NCBI RefSeq assembly: GCF_024707125.1 | Contig: NZ_JANQAH010000011.1 | Coordinates: 372,001 to 436,000 of the forward strand | Reading direction: 5' to 3' | Length of the DNA: 64,000 bases | Origin: Devosia sp. | GTDB taxonomy: Bacteria > Pseudomonadota > Alphaproteobacteria > Rhizobiales > Devosiaceae | Shown: piece after piece, positions 17,518 through 26,915 of the stretch | Position numbering within the stretch: the first letter of the stretch is position 1 | Layout of the letters: every line of letters starts with the position of its first letter | Position numbers and translations under genes: made by a program | Notes under the pieces: generated by a model | What the model was told of the DNA's origin: nothing | Seen by the model: the letters and a program-made list of their open reading frames with translations, nothing else | Database searches by the model: none

Positions 17518-19857
17518 CTAGAGATTCAAGCCTGCGTGAAACGCTGGGCTCAATACGTAGCTCAGATTGCCCTTCGCCTTGGCAGCGAGGACCTTTAGGA
17601 GCTTCATGTCGTAATTTACGTCAAAAATGAATTTGGCGCTTTCGTTCGCGGCTTGGACACCCATGAAGCCATAGTAGAGAAGAAATTCAATCACGCTCTC
17701 AAGCTGGTCCGGTTCGACACCTGCGCCGCTACACAGCTCCTCTAGTTTCGCTTTCGTGAAAACCTCGCCTTCCCCGATGAAATGGTACAGGAGATTGGTG
17801 TCTTCGCCCAAGATGTCCGTCAGCTCCTGGTCAGCTTCGGTAATGAGGTCGAGTGAATAGCTGCGCAATCCCTTGCGCAGATCGTCCTCGTCGATTTTCT
17901 CGTGCTCCGGCCCCACGGCAAAGCCCCGACAGTGCGCGACAAGCTTGATGAGATTACGCGGACGCATGAGTGACCGCTCGATCAGGTAGGTTGACGTTTC
18001 TTCGCCCTTGTAGTGGCTGATGCAAATGCTGCCCCAGACCTTTTCAAAGGCGGTGGCAGGTGGCAGGACCCCGTGCACTAGCCGTCGCCTGAGCATCTCG
18101 CGCAAGAGGTCGGGGTCCTGCCAGTCGAGGACTGCCCGACTTTCCTTGCCATAGTCAGCCGAAGCTTCGACCAATAGTTGGTACACATCGTTGCGCACGA
18201 AAACGACGCAATGAAAATCATGGTCATCTGCCTGCATCTGCCGCTGAACCTTGCGGGCGGCATCAATCAGGCAGCGCAAGATGGTGACGTCTTCGTCACT
18301 CAGGCCATGTGCGGACCAGCCTTTGTCAAGATTGTCAAAGAGCACCCAAACGCTGTCCTTGAATTCAAGGTAGTGGGAAAGCGCCTCCCGAACTTCGCGG
18401 ATATTGTGCTTGTGGACGAGTTCTGTGACCTGCGCGGAAGTGAGTCTCTGCTCTTTGGCATTACCGAAACGCGTCTTGAAGGCATCGACCAGCGAGCGGG
18501 AGATACTGAGCAAGCGTTCGGAGAAATCGCCCTCTCCCGCATCTCCCGACTGATAGACCTCCTGAAGGCGTAAATAGGGGTCGTACAGGCGGTTATCGCG
18601 CATGTACTTGCTTTTGTCTTTTTCCAGCAGCTTGTAACAAATTTCGAGATACAGCACGTACTCGAACAAGGCTGTAATCAAATGGGTACGTGCACCTTCG
18701 GCTAGATAGTCGAGCACGTCTTCCTTGAGGCGGATGAGCTGGTAACCCTCGGGCTTCAAATCCACGACGATATTGCGCACATTCGAGCGCTTCTCATTCC
18801 GCAACTGAGAGAATAAAGCGGTCTTCCCGGCGCCTTTTCGGCCCACTACAAGATTAACTTCGCCACGAGACGCTCGGCCGTACTGGTCCGTTCGGAGGTA
18901 ATACTCGCCGAGGGTTTGAAACTCGTTCTCGGCAATCGCGTCTCCGATGGAGAGCTCTGCCAGGAAGTTACCCCTCTCCAAAGGAAGAGGGTCGTCGGCT
19001 TGGAGGCGCTCTGTGACATCGAGGGCAAAGTCGGCGATAAGATCGGCAATGTCATCCGGCTGGGAAAAGGTCTTCACCATATCTCGGACATCGAGAGGCG
19101 CCGGCCCGTCCGGCGGCTGAAGAATGAGGGTGATTTTACCAAGTCCGAAGGCCATGCCGGCGACAAAAGCCGCGCGGATATTATGAACATCCGCATCGGC
19201 AAAATGGCTCGGAACGAGAGGCACAATTGCCCCTAGGCATGCAGAAAGGTCGTCCACTGCATTGATGGCGGAGAGCCGAGATTCTTCTTGTGGAATAAAG
19301 CTCTTAAAGCCGAGGCGTGCCTTCTTGACGCGTCCGGCAATCGCGAGCATTGCGGCGTTGGAGGTGGGCGTGTTGAGAATGTACACCGGCGCTTTGGTGT
19401 TGATGGTCTGGCGCAGCGGGAGCGGCTTTTCCGGTGACTTACCCTTGAGGAGTTCGGCTAGGCTTGCCCCCTCAGAATAAGACTCGAACCCCAGTGTGTC
19501 GAAAATACCGATGCGGGTTATGAGCCCCGACTCCCGCATGATGTTGCGGTCGCGAACTAGGTGGACGCGCTTGCCTAGCCCGACGGCAAAGCCGATTTCA
19601 AAAGTGACGTTGAAATTCATCACCGTGATGTCGGCAAACAGCATGTCGGCGGCGGCGATGTTTTCGAAGATTGGGTCAGTCAACGGCCGACCTGATATGT
19701 CGTTCTCTTCCCAGAGTTTCAGCTCAAGTTCTTGGCGCGATTTCGCAAGCAAAACTTGGGCGTTATGCACGGCCTGCACTGCGTCCCGCTCGCTTGCAGC
19801 GTATGCAAAAAACGCTTTCACCATACCATCCCCCATCTGCACCGGCAGCGGCGTCAT
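17518..19857 (-). CDS. Putative defence ATPase: tandem TIR/deoxyribosyltransferase-like domains fused to a P-loop NTPase
   Basis: A protein of about 779 residues standing alone beside tRNA-Arg. Residues 12-125 form a Rossmann-like domain: VKAFFAYAASERD, then FADITVMNFNVTFEIGFAVG, resembling nucleoside deoxyribosyltransferase/TIR-type NAD glycohydrolases, with Glu87 as candidate catalytic residue. Residues about 155-275 repeat the fold (APVYILNT... HNIRAAFVAGMAFGLGK), but the Glu position is Val, so this copy looks inactive or ligand-binding. A P-loop NTPase follows: Walker A GRKGAGKT at 339-346 and Walker B VWVLFDNLDKGW near 503-514, as in Sll1717-type ATPases. The C-terminus (about 675-735) looks like a winged helix. 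Start uncertain: ATG 19857 and ATG 19824 are both plausible. Function in phage defence is inferred from architecture, not shown. Confidence 0.7.
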   Translation of the reverse strand: MTPLPVQMGDGMVKAFFAYAASERDAVQAVHNAQVLLAKSRQELELKLWEENDISGRPLTDPIFENIAAADMLFADITVMNFNVTFEIGFAVGLGKRVHLVRDRNIMRESGLITRIGIFDTLGFESYSEGASLAELLKGKSPEKPLPLRQTINTKAPVYILNTPTSNAAMLAIAGRVKKARLGFKSFIPQEESRLSAINAVDDLSACLGAIVPLVPSHFADADVHNIRAAFVAGMAFGLGKITLILQPPDGPAPLDVRDMVKTFSQPDDIADLIADFALDVTERLQADDPLPLERGNFLAELSIGDAIAENEFQTLGEYYLRTDQYGRASRGEVNLVVGRKGAGKTALFSQLRNEKRSNVRNIVVDLKPEGYQLIRLKEDVLDYLAEGARTHLITALFEYVLYLEICYKLLEKDKSKYMRDNRLYDPYLRLQEVYQSGDAGEGDFSERLLSISRSLVDAFKTRFGNAKEQRLTSAQVTELVHKHNIREVREALSHYLEFKDSVWVLFDNLDKGWSAHGLSDEDVTILRCLIDAARKVQRQMQADDHDFHCVVFVRNDVYQLLVEASADYGKESRAVLDWQDPDLLREMLRRRLVHGVLPPATAFEKVWGSICISHYKGEETSTYLIERSLMRPRNLIKLVAHCRGFAVGPEHEKIDEDDLRKGLRSYSLDLITEADQELTDILGEDTNLLYHFIGEGEVFTKAKLEELCSGAGVEPDQLESVIEFLLYYGFMGVQAANESAKFIFDVNYDMKLLKVLAAKAKGNLSYVLSPAFHAGLNL

Positions 19858-20281
19858 AATCCTGTGCTCTGCGCGGCGATGCAATGTTGGTTGGGATGCC
19901 GTAAGTGATTTTCCAGAGCGTTGGCAGCAATTCATGAATTGGTCGCCAAAAGCTGACGGTCCGCTACCGGCCCCAAACGAGCCATCGGCGTGCCTGCAGG
20001 CCTAATGGCGGCTTTCCGCCATGCGACCCACCAGTAGCGGACAGACTGCTCACGGCCCCAAAACTGCCAGTCGTGGAGCACTGCCCTCGTGGGCAGCGGT
20101 CACGCATCTACGATCTTTGCGGGCGCATGGTTTGCGAGCGGAATCAGGGGGTGGCGACTTTTTCCATCAGGATCAGTGCCTCGATTTTGGCAAAGTACCG
20201 ACGCCTGGCGCTTACGCGGAGCTTGCCACGAACGCACCGCTCGCCACCATGGCCTCTAAGTAACTGAAATATCGAAACTTT
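19858..20281. other. Intergenic region between ATPase gene and tRNA-Arg
   Basis: About 420 bases with the ATPase promoter (leftward) and apparently degenerate sequence. Two related stretches occur: around 19955-19980 (CCGCTACCGGCCCCAAACGA) and around 20035-20065 (TAGCGGACAG...GGCCCCAAAACTG). They look like remnants of a repeated or lost gene. A small hairpin, ATGGCGG/CCGCCAT, lies at 20005-20022. Confidence 0.4.
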
Positions 20282-20358
<77 letters not shown>

Positions 20359-20508
20359 ATGCCGGATTCGGGCAGGGCCCGGGGAGTGGGCGCAAACTAG
20401 TCGAAGCTTGCCTTCCGTGCAACGGGGGAAATCCAGGAGCTTGATAAGTCCTGACAGGAACTGGCATCAGGCTGTGGGAGAGCAGGATTTCGCCTTGGAG
20501 GATTGCCG

Positions 20509-21114
20509 ATGACCACTGTTCCCGGTCCCGATGGATTGCCCCGTTGCCGCTGGTGTTCCGGCGCGCCGGAATTCCTGCCCTATCACGATCGCGAATGGGG
20601 TTTTCCTGTCAGTGACGACACGCGCCTTTTTGAAAAGCTCTGCCTCGAAGGCTTTCAGTCGGGTCTGAGCTGGCGGACCATCCTCAACAAGCGCGAAGCG
20701 TTCCGGGCCGGGTTTGCAGGCTTCGATATCGACAAGGTCGCAGCCTTCACCGAGATCGATATCGATCGCCTTCTTGCCGACAAGGGCATCGTGCGCCATC
20801 GCGGCAAGATCGAAGCCGCTATCAACAATGCCCGGCGCGCCCAGGAACTGATCAAGGAGGCCGGCTCGCTTGCCGCTTATGTCTGGCGCTATGAGGCGCC
20901 CGCGGACGAAACGCCGCCACAGAGCATGACCACCAACCCCGCCGCCATCGCCCTTTCGAAGGACCTCAAGAAACGGGGCTGGAAATTCGTCGGACCGACA
21001 ACAGTCTTTGCCTTCATGCAGGCCATGGGCCTCGTCAATGACCACGCCATCGGCTGTATCAGCCGTGAAAAGGCAGCAGCCGACCGAAAGCTCTTCATCG
21101 TTCCTGGTCGATAA
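20509..21114 (+). CDS. tag: DNA-3-methyladenine glycosylase I
   Basis: A 201-residue base-excision repair enzyme that removes 3-methyladenine. It matches Tag throughout: RCRWCSGAPEFLPYHDREWG carries the N-terminal zinc Cys and His, FEKLCLEGFQSGLSWRTIL is the helix-hairpin region with the catalytic acidic residue, and the C-terminal DHAIGCISR gives the remaining His and Cys zinc ligands. ATG 20509 has GGAGGA six bases upstream. It is a single gene between tRNA-Arg and a bidirectional terminator. Confidence 0.95.
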   Translation: MTTVPGPDGLPRCRWCSGAPEFLPYHDREWGFPVSDDTRLFEKLCLEGFQSGLSWRTILNKREAFRAGFAGFDIDKVAAFTEIDIDRLLADKGIVRHRGKIEAAINNARRAQELIKEAGSLAAYVWRYEAPADETPPQSMTTNPAAIALSKDLKKRGWKFVGPTTVFAFMQAMGLVNDHAIGCISREKAAADRKLFIVPGR

Positions 21115-21123
21115 AGGCGGAAA

Positions 21124-21148
21124 GGCCCTGTCGCGAGGCGACAGGGCC
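21124..21148. terminator. Bidirectional terminator between tag and dctP
   Basis: GGCCCTGTCGC at 21124-21134 pairs perfectly with GCGACAGGGCC at 21138-21148 over a GAG loop, an 11-bp GC-rich stem between two converging genes. T-runs are weak, so efficiency is uncertain. Confidence 0.7.
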
Positions 21149-21156
21149 AGTTGCAG

Positions 21157-22191
21157 CTAGACGCCTTCGGCTTCGATGGCCGCTTTCGCGGCGTCGTAGA
21201 GCGCCTTGCCGTCTGTGCCAGCGGCCTGCATGTCGGCAAACCACTGGTCGATGGTGGGCTGAGCGGCCTCTTTCCAACGGGCCGTTTCCGCTTCATCGAG
21301 CTGGATGATGTTATTGCCCGCATCGGTCGCGATCTTGAGGCCAACGGCATCACCCTCGTCCATCACGCGGCCGAACTCACGAGCCGTCTCGATGCCGGAA
21401 TTGGCATCGATAAGCGCCTTGAGATCGTCCGGCAGCCCGTTGTAGCGGTCGAGATTCATGGTGAAGGCGAAGGTCTGGGTATAGAGCCCATGACTACCCG
21501 AGAATCCGGTATGGTTCTTGACCAGCTCCGCGACCTTGAGCGATGGCGTTACTTCCCAGGGAATGGTCGTGCCATTGATCACGCCGGTCGAGAGCGCCTC
21601 CGGCACCTGCGGCACCGGCATGCCGATGGGCTCGGCCCCGAGACGGGCCAGCATGTCGCTGATGATGCGCGAGCCACCGCGGATCTTCATGCCCTTGAGA
21701 TCTTCCAGTTTTGTGACAGGGTCCTTGGTGTGGAAAAGACCCGGGCCATGGCCGTGGACGCAGATCAGCTTGACGCCGTCGAACTCGTTGAGAGCGTTGG
21801 CTTCCACATAGTTCTGGAAGGCGACCGAGGTCGGTTCGGCCTTGGTTACCATGAAGGGCAGTTCGAAGACTTCGGACTTGGGGAAGCGTCCGGGCGTATA
21901 GCCGAGCACGGTCCAGATCAGATCGACCACGCCATCCTTGGCCTGGTCAAAGAGATCGCCAGGCGCGCCGCCGAGTTGCATGGCGGGATAAAGCTCGAAC
22001 TTGAGCCGCCCACCTGAAGCCTCCTCGACGCGTTTGACCCAGGGCTCGATGGCCTTGGCGGGGATCGTTGCCTGCGCGGGCAGCATCTGGTGCACGCGCA
22101 GCGTGGTCACGTCTTGGGCCCGCACGATGGCGGGCGAGGCAAGAACAGCAGTTCCCGCTGCCGCCCCGATCAGAAATTCACGTCTCTTCAT
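21157..22191 (-). CDS. dctP: TRAP transporter binding protein (DctP family)
   Basis: A 344-residue periplasmic solute receptor. The N-terminus MKRREFLIGAAAGTAVLA looks like a Tat-type signal (RRxFL) ending near VRAQD. The mature part has TLRVHQMLPAQA and the conserved IRGGSRIISDMLARLGAEPI block, whose Arg usually contacts the carboxylate of the ligand. It is third in a dctQ-dctM-dctP transcription unit. Position next to a MarR gene and a hydroxycinnamate-type CoA operon suggests an aromatic acid ligand, as for the p-coumarate TRAP systems of Rhodopseudomonas; this is inference. Confidence 0.9.
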   Translation of the reverse strand: MKRREFLIGAAAGTAVLASPAIVRAQDVTTLRVHQMLPAQATIPAKAIEPWVKRVEEASGGRLKFELYPAMQLGGAPGDLFDQAKDGVVDLIWTVLGYTPGRFPKSEVFELPFMVTKAEPTSVAFQNYVEANALNEFDGVKLICVHGHGPGLFHTKDPVTKLEDLKGMKIRGGSRIISDMLARLGAEPIGMPVPQVPEALSTGVINGTTIPWEVTPSLKVAELVKNHTGFSGSHGLYTQTFAFTMNLDRYNGLPDDLKALIDANSGIETAREFGRVMDEGDAVGLKIATDAGNNIIQLDEAETARWKEAAQPTIDQWFADMQAAGTDGKALYDAAKAAIEAEGV

Positions 22192-22260
22192 AGTTCCTCC
22201 CTCCTATGGATCGGTGTTCTGTTCCGGGCCGAGCGGCCCGGATTTACTGCCCCGGCATGG

Positions 22261-23586
22261 TCAATAGAGCCATCGCACGAGGAAGAGCGAAATGGTGGGG
22301 AACGCCACCAGGATCACGGTGCGCACGAGGTCCGAGACCAGAAATGGCGTAACGCCAAGGAAAGTCTGGCCAATGGACGTGCCTTTGCTCATCGAGTTGA
22401 TGACGAAGAGATTCATCCCTACCGGCGGACTGATGAGCCCCACCTCCACCACGACAAGCGTGAGAATGCCGAACCAGATGGAAAACTCTTCGTGGCTGAG
22501 GCCGAAATCGAGCGCCAGGGTCACCGGATAGACGATCGGAATGGTGAGCAGGATCATGGACAGGGAATCCATCGGGCCGCCGAGGATCAGGTACATGATC
22601 AGGATCAGCGTCAGCACCAGCCAGGGATTGAATCCCTGTTCGGTGACGAAGGCGGCGGCGGCCTGCGGCAGCTGGCTCAGCGCCAGGAAATTGTTGAGCG
22701 CCGCAGCGCCGAGAATGATCATGAAGATCATGCCCGTGCCGGTCGCCATCTGCACCATGGCGGTGCGGAAGGCCGGCCAGGTGAGCGTCCGGTTGAAAAT
22801 GGCGATGAGGCCCGTACCCACCGCACCAACGGCCGCCGCCTCGGTGGGGGTAAAAATGCCGGTATAGATGCCGCCGATGACGAGGATAAAGATGAGCGGG
22901 GCCGGCCAGATGCGGCCCAGTTGCCGGAAGCGGTCGGCATAGGGCATGCGCGGATAGGGCGTACCGGCGCTTTCCGGCTTCAGCCGCGCCACGATGGCGA
23001 TAGTGACGCAATAGCCGATGGCGGCGAGCAGCCCCGGCACGATGGCCGCCAGGAACAGCTTGGCGATATTCTGCTCGGTCAGGATGGCATAGATCACGAG
23101 AATCCAGGACGGCGGCACCAGAATGCCGATCGTGCCGCCAGCCGCCAGCGTGCCGGTCGCCAGCGCTCCGGAATAGCCATGCCGCTTCAATTCAGGCAGG
23201 GCGATCTGCCCCATGGTGGCAGCGGTCGCCAGCGACGAGCCGCAGATCGAACCGAAGGCCGTGCAGGCACCGATAGAAGCCATGGCCACCCCGCCCTTGC
23301 GATGGCCGAGCCAAGCTGTGGCGGCGTCAAACAGCGAGCGCGACACCCCACTCATGGCCGCAAACTGCCCCATGAGCAGGAAAAGCGGCACGACGGCAAA
23401 GGAATAGCTCGAAAAGGTGGAATAGGTCAGCGACTTGAAGAGCGCAAAACTCGGGTTCCAGCTTTTGGTAATGAGATAATTGCCCACAACGCCAACCACC
23501 AGCATGGCAAGCCCGATCGGCATGCGCAGGAAGATCAGCAGCAAGAGCACCGGGAACGACCAGAGGCCCAGTTCGATATTGCTCAT
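22261..23586 (-). CDS. dctM: TRAP transporter large permease (DctM family)
   Basis: A 441-residue inner-membrane protein with about 12 hydrophobic segments, the ion-coupled channel subunit. Family features include ALPELKRHGYSGALATGTLAAGG, TIGILVPPSWILVIY and [13 protein letters not shown]. Its ATG directly follows the dctQ stop codon. It moves solute delivered by DctP using the sodium or proton gradient. Confidence 0.92.
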   Translation of the reverse strand: MSNIELGLWSFPVLLLLIFLRMPIGLAMLVVGVVGNYLITKSWNPSFALFKSLTYSTFSSYSFAVVPLFLLMGQFAAMSGVSRSLFDAATAWLGHRKGGVAMASIGACTAFGSICGSSLATAATMGQIALPELKRHGYSGALATGTLAAGGTIGILVPPSWILVIYAILTEQNIAKLFLAAIVPGLLAAIGYCVTIAIVARLKPESAGTPYPRMPYADRFRQLGRIWPAPLIFILVIGGIYTGIFTPTEAAAVGAVGTGLIAIFNRTLTWPAFRTAMVQMATGTGMIFMIILGAAALNNFLALSQLPQAAAAFVTEQGFNPWLVLTLILIMYLILGGPMDSLSMILLTIPIVYPVTLALDFGLSHEEFSIWFGILTLVVVEVGLISPPVGMNLFVINSMSKGTSIGQTFLGVTPFLVSDLVRTVILVAFPTISLFLVRWLY

Positions 23587-24120
23587 TCAGAAGATTCCCG
23601 GTTCGGGCTTGTGGGGCGTTCGCGAAAGAGCGTTTGCCGTGGATCGGACCACGCAATAAAGGCTCACCAAGAGCATGCTGACGGCGCCAAGCATGGCCGC
23701 CGCATAGGCCATCCAGATGGGGATATGCAGGATGATGCTCATCTCGCGATTGCCCACCTTGTCCATCATGCCGACGCCGAAACGCCAGACGATGAAGCCG
23801 GTGGCGGCGAGCATCACGAGATCCATGACCACCTCAATGACGGCCGCGACGCGCGGCGAAAAATAGTCGGTGATGAGCGACACATCGGCATGGCCGCGCA
23901 GATACTGCGTCAGTGGCAAAGAGCAGAAAATGGCAAAGAGCACGCCGAACTGCACGATCTCCGTGTCCCCCAGGATCGGTCTGAGACCAAAGGGGATCAG
24001 CGCCCGCCCGATAACGCTGATCAGCGTGACGATGGTAACAACGACAAGCGCTACGCCGCCGGCAATGGCGACGCCCGTCGCAAGGCCGAAAACGGCACGC
24101 CCAAGAGGCGTATTATCCAT
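23587..24120 (-). CDS. dctQ: TRAP transporter small permease (DctQ family)
   Basis: A 177-residue four-helix membrane subunit that supports DctM, with the usual polar stretch (TQYLRGHADVSLITDYFS) between helices. ATG 24120 follows a GGGAG site. First gene of the leftward TRAP unit, divergent from the MarR gene. Confidence 0.88.
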   Translation of the reverse strand: MDNTPLGRAVFGLATGVAIAGGVALVVVTIVTLISVIGRALIPFGLRPILGDTEIVQFGVLFAIFCSLPLTQYLRGHADVSLITDYFSPRVAAVIEVVMDLVMLAATGFIVWRFGVGMMDKVGNREMSIILHIPIWMAYAAAMLGAVSMLLVSLYCVVRSTANALSRTPHKPEPGIF

Positions 24121-24470
24121 GACGCGCTCCCTGCAAGAGACGCGCGAACGCTACCGAGCGCCCCGCAGGACAACCCCTATTCGAGTGGCTTTGCATGGCT
24201 CCTCCTGCCCTGCGCCGAACCAAGTAAACGACTGCCTCCGACTGTTGTAAAATGAGATGTTCGCGCCGTTCGATAATCTGGCGATTATCCCATCGGCCAA
24301 AAACCTCGGAAAAGGCGTCGTTTCATAACTTAGAAAATATAGAAAGGCGGCCGCCGCGGTCCGTCGCGTCAGTGCCAGTCCCCAAAGCCATTCCTCCAAT
24401 GGCAATGTTATCCTATATAACTAAATACCCAGCAGCAAGCGAGCTTGCCGCCACGAGCCAGAGAGTGTCG
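24121..24470. promoter_or_regulatory. Divergent promoter region of TRAP operon and marR
   Basis: A 350-base AT-richer spacer without a supported gene. At 24407-24428 lies an AT-rich element (read on the minus strand it contains TTTAGTTATATAGGATAAC) that resembles the element at 30037-30055 before the acyl-CoA ligase gene, sharing TAGTTAT and spacing. A MarR binding role is possible but the match is partial. Starts upstream of 24471 lack a ribosome site. Confidence 0.4.
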
Positions 24471-24947
24471 ATGACCCAAGACAGTGCCACAGGTGCCCCC
24501 TCTTCTGCCCATGAGCCCGGCGATGCACTGCAGACCGGCGGCACGACTGGCATAATCGGCTACCGCCTGCGGCGCGCGCAGCTCAGCGTCTTCCAGAAAT
24601 TCCTGTCGATCTTCGACGGTCTCAAGCTGCGTCCGGCAGACTATTCGGTGCTCGTGCTGATCGCCGACAATCCCGGACGCAAGCAGACGGAAATCGCCGA
24701 AGTGCTTGATATCAAGCGCGCCAATTTCGTCACGCTCGTGCACGGGCTCGAAGAGCGGGGCCTGGTCGAACGCATTCCCTCTTCTGCAGACAAGCGCGCC
24801 AACGCCCTGCATCTCACAGAAGAGGGCGAAACCTTTCTCGCCCATGCGCGCCAGGTGCATGAAGCCATGGAACAGGAGCTGATCGACCGGCTCGGCGGCG
24901 AGGGCGAACGCGCGCAATTGCTGGCCTTGCTCGATCGCCTGACCTGA
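24471..24947 (+). CDS. MarR-family transcriptional regulator
   Basis: A 158-residue winged-helix regulator: LRPADYSVLVLIADNPGRKQ, TEIAEVLDIKRANFVTLVHG (recognition helix), then ERGLVERIPSSADKRANALH, the wing. Placed between a TRAP importer and a beta-oxidation operon that ends two bases beyond it. MarR proteins of the CouR/FerR type control hydroxycinnamate genes by sensing the CoA thioester, and the neighbourhood fits this. The start at 24471 keeps a normal family length. Confidence 0.88.
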   Translation: MTQDSATGAPSSAHEPGDALQTGGTTGIIGYRLRRAQLSVFQKFLSIFDGLKLRPADYSVLVLIADNPGRKQTEIAEVLDIKRANFVTLVHGLEERGLVERIPSSADKRANALHLTEEGETFLAHARQVHEAMEQELIDRLGGEGERAQLLALLDRLT

Positions 24948-24949
24948 TC

Positions 24950-25723
24950 TCACCGAAAGACCGGCGGGCGCTTTTCGAGAAAGGCACGCAGGCCCTCCTC
25001 CGCATCCGGTCCGGTCTGGCTCAGCGCCGCCGTCAGGCTTTCGGCATAGAGTCCCGCCTCGGGTGGCATGCTGCCGATCTGGGCAATGGCCTGGATGATG
25101 AAGGCATTGACGGTCGGGGAATTCCTGGCAATGCGCTCGGCCAGCTCAAAAGCCTTTTCCAGCGCCTGCCCCTCGGGCACGACGTGATGCGCTAGCCCCA
25201 GGCGTTCGCCTTCGGCCCCGGAATAGGTTCGCCCGGTGAGCATCATTTCGGTCAACCGGTCCGGCCCGATCAACCGGGAAATCCGCACGGAGCCACCGCC
25301 ACCGACGAAAATGCCCCGCAACCCCTCGGGCATCTGAAACCGCACGCTTTCTTCGGCGACGCGCACATGGCAGGCGGCACCGAATTCGAGCCCACCCCCC
25401 ATCACCGCCCCACTCATGGCGGTAACGACCGGAACCGGCGAATGGGCGATCTGCGCCATGACCCGATGCCAGTTGCGCGAATGCGCCATCACCTCCAACG
25501 GCTGGCGCGACACATGCTGCGACAGGTCGAGACCCGATGAGAAGTGCCCGCCCGCCCCTGATACGACGATGGCCCTGACCGTGTCCGGCACCGCAGAAAA
25601 ATAGGCGTCGAGCGCAGAGACGAGATCGTCGCTGAGCGCATTGCGCTTTTCGGGCCGATTGAGCGTCAGATGCGCAATGGCGCCCCTGGTCTCCACCAAC
25701 AATACATCGCCTGCGGCCATCAT
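24950..25723 (-). CDS. Enoyl-CoA hydratase
   Basis: A crotonase-family protein of about 257 residues with both catalytic glutamates in place: GAVMGGGLEFGAACHVRV (first Glu) and FQMPEGLRGIFVGG (second Glu), plus the oxyanion segment GGHFSSGLDLSQH. It would add water to a cinnamoyl-type enoyl-CoA to give the 3-hydroxyacyl-CoA. ATG 25723 follows AGGAAGG; an alternative ATG at 25738 overlaps the upstream stop. Last gene of the operon and tail-to-tail with marR. Confidence 0.88.
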   Translation of the reverse strand: MMAAGDVLLVETRGAIAHLTLNRPEKRNALSDDLVSALDAYFSAVPDTVRAIVVSGAGGHFSSGLDLSQHVSRQPLEVMAHSRNWHRVMAQIAHSPVPVVTAMSGAVMGGGLEFGAACHVRVAEESVRFQMPEGLRGIFVGGGGSVRISRLIGPDRLTEMMLTGRTYSGAEGERLGLAHHVVPEGQALEKAFELAERIARNSPTVNAFIIQAIAQIGSMPPEAGLYAESLTAALSQTGPDAEEGLRAFLEKRPPVFR

Positions 25724-25734
25724 GATTTCCTTCC

Positions 25735-26145
25735 TCACGCGCTCAGCAGCTGCCGCACATCATCGGGCAGCGGCGCCGACCGGATCGTCTCGCCGTCGCG
25801 AACCACCCAGACGCGCTTTTCATGCGCTTCTATCGCCAGGTCGCCACCCTTGAGGAGCCTGTGCTGCACCGAAAAGCTGGAACGGCCCAACTCGGTGATT
25901 TCCGACTGGATATCCACACTGTCGCCAAACGTGCTCGGCTTGAGAAACCGCGCGCCCGTATCGACCATGGGGATGCCGGCAATGCCGTAATGCGCCAGCC
26001 AATTGCGCTTGTTCCGCCCAAAGGCGGAGGTCAGCATGGCCGCCGTCGCGTTGTCGAAGAAGCGGAAATAGTTGGGATAGTAGACAATGCCTGCCGGGTC
26101 GCAGTCGCCGAACTGGATGGTGAGCTTCATATGATGGGAGAACAT
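25735..26145 (-). CDS. Acyl-CoA thioesterase, 4-hydroxybenzoyl-CoA type
   Basis: A 136-residue hot-dog-fold thioesterase. The N-terminal block FGDCDPAGIVYYPNYFRFFD is the active-site signature of Pseudomonas-type 4-hydroxybenzoyl-CoA thioesterase, with the catalytic Asp in DPAGIVYYP. In this operon it would release 4-hydroxybenzoate or vanillate from the thiolase product. AGGAGG precedes the ATG. Confidence 0.85.
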   Translation of the reverse strand: MFSHHMKLTIQFGDCDPAGIVYYPNYFRFFDNATAAMLTSAFGRNKRNWLAHYGIAGIPMVDTGARFLKPSTFGDSVDIQSEITELGRSSFSVQHRLLKGGDLAIEAHEKRVWVVRDGETIRSAPLPDDVRQLLSA

Positions 26146-26153
26146 GGTTCCTC

Positions 26154-26915
26154 CTATTTCGCCTGCATGCGCAGGGCGCCATCGAGGCGCACGACTTCGC
26201 CGTTGAGATAGTCGTTTTCGACCATGGCGCGGACCAGCGCAGCGAATTCCTCCGGCCGACCGAGACGCGCCGGATTCGGGATGGCGGCTGCGAGCCCGTC
26301 CTTGGTCTCCTGCGGCAATCCTTCGAGCAGGGGCGTGAGGAAAAGACCCGGCGCAATCGCCAACACCCTGATGCCGAAGCGCGCAAATTCCCGCGCTGCC
26401 GGCAAGGTAAGCGAGACTATGCCCCCCTTGGACGCCGCATAGGCCGCCTGCCCGATCTGCCCCTCGAAGGCGGCGACCGAAGCAGTGGAGATGATGACGC
26501 CGCGTTGCCCATTGGCATCCGGCTCACCCAGCGACATGGCATGGGCGCAAAGCCGCATCATATTGAAACTGCCCACGAGATTGACGCGAACGATCCTCTC
26601 GAAGGCATCGAGCGGCATCGGCCCATCGCGCCCAACGATCCGCGCCGCGGTGCCGATACCTGCGCAATTGACCAGCACCGACGGCACGCCCAAGGCCGCC
26701 ACGGCCGCATTGACCGCCGCCTCGGCCTCGGCCGCATCGGCCACATCGAGCGCAAAGAACCGGCCGCCGAGTTCGTCGGCTATCGCCTGCCCCTTCCCCG
26801 CATCCCGATCGAAAATGCCGACCGTCGCACCCGCCGCATGCAGCGCCCGCACGGTTGCAGCACCGAGACCAGAGGCTCCGCCGGTAACAAAGGCAGTCTT
26901 GCCGGAGATCTCCAT
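26154..26915 (-). CDS. SDR-type 3-hydroxyacyl-CoA dehydrogenase
   Basis: A 253-residue short-chain dehydrogenase resembling type II 3-hydroxyacyl-CoA dehydrogenases. It has the cofactor motif TGGASGLG, an Asp after beta-2 (GIFDRD) indicating NAD preference, the NCAGIG motif, and the catalytic Ser and Tyr-x-x-x-Lys in STASVAAFEGQIGQAAYAAS-K. The ATG at 26915 shares its first base with the TGA of the thiolase gene, after a GAGG site. It would oxidise the 3-hydroxyacyl-CoA to the 3-ketoacyl-CoA. Confidence 0.88.
   Translation of the reverse strand: MEISGKTAFVTGGASGLGAATVRALHAAGATVGIFDRDAGKGQAIADELGGRFFALDVADAAEAEAAVNAAVAALGVPSVLVNCAGIGTAARIVGRDGPMPLDAFERIVRVNLVGSFNMMRLCAHAMSLGEPDANGQRGVIISTASVAAFEGQIGQAAYAASKGGIVSLTLPAAREFARFGIRVLAIAPGLFLTPLLEGLPQETKDGLAAAIPNPARLGRPEEFAALVRAMVENDYLNGEVVRLDGALRMQAK

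Noticed and set aside
22090..24255. 721-codon plus-strand frame over the TRAP operon
   Set aside because: Antisense of dctP, dctM and dctQ, with the charged, repetitive composition typical of shadow frames in GC-rich DNA.
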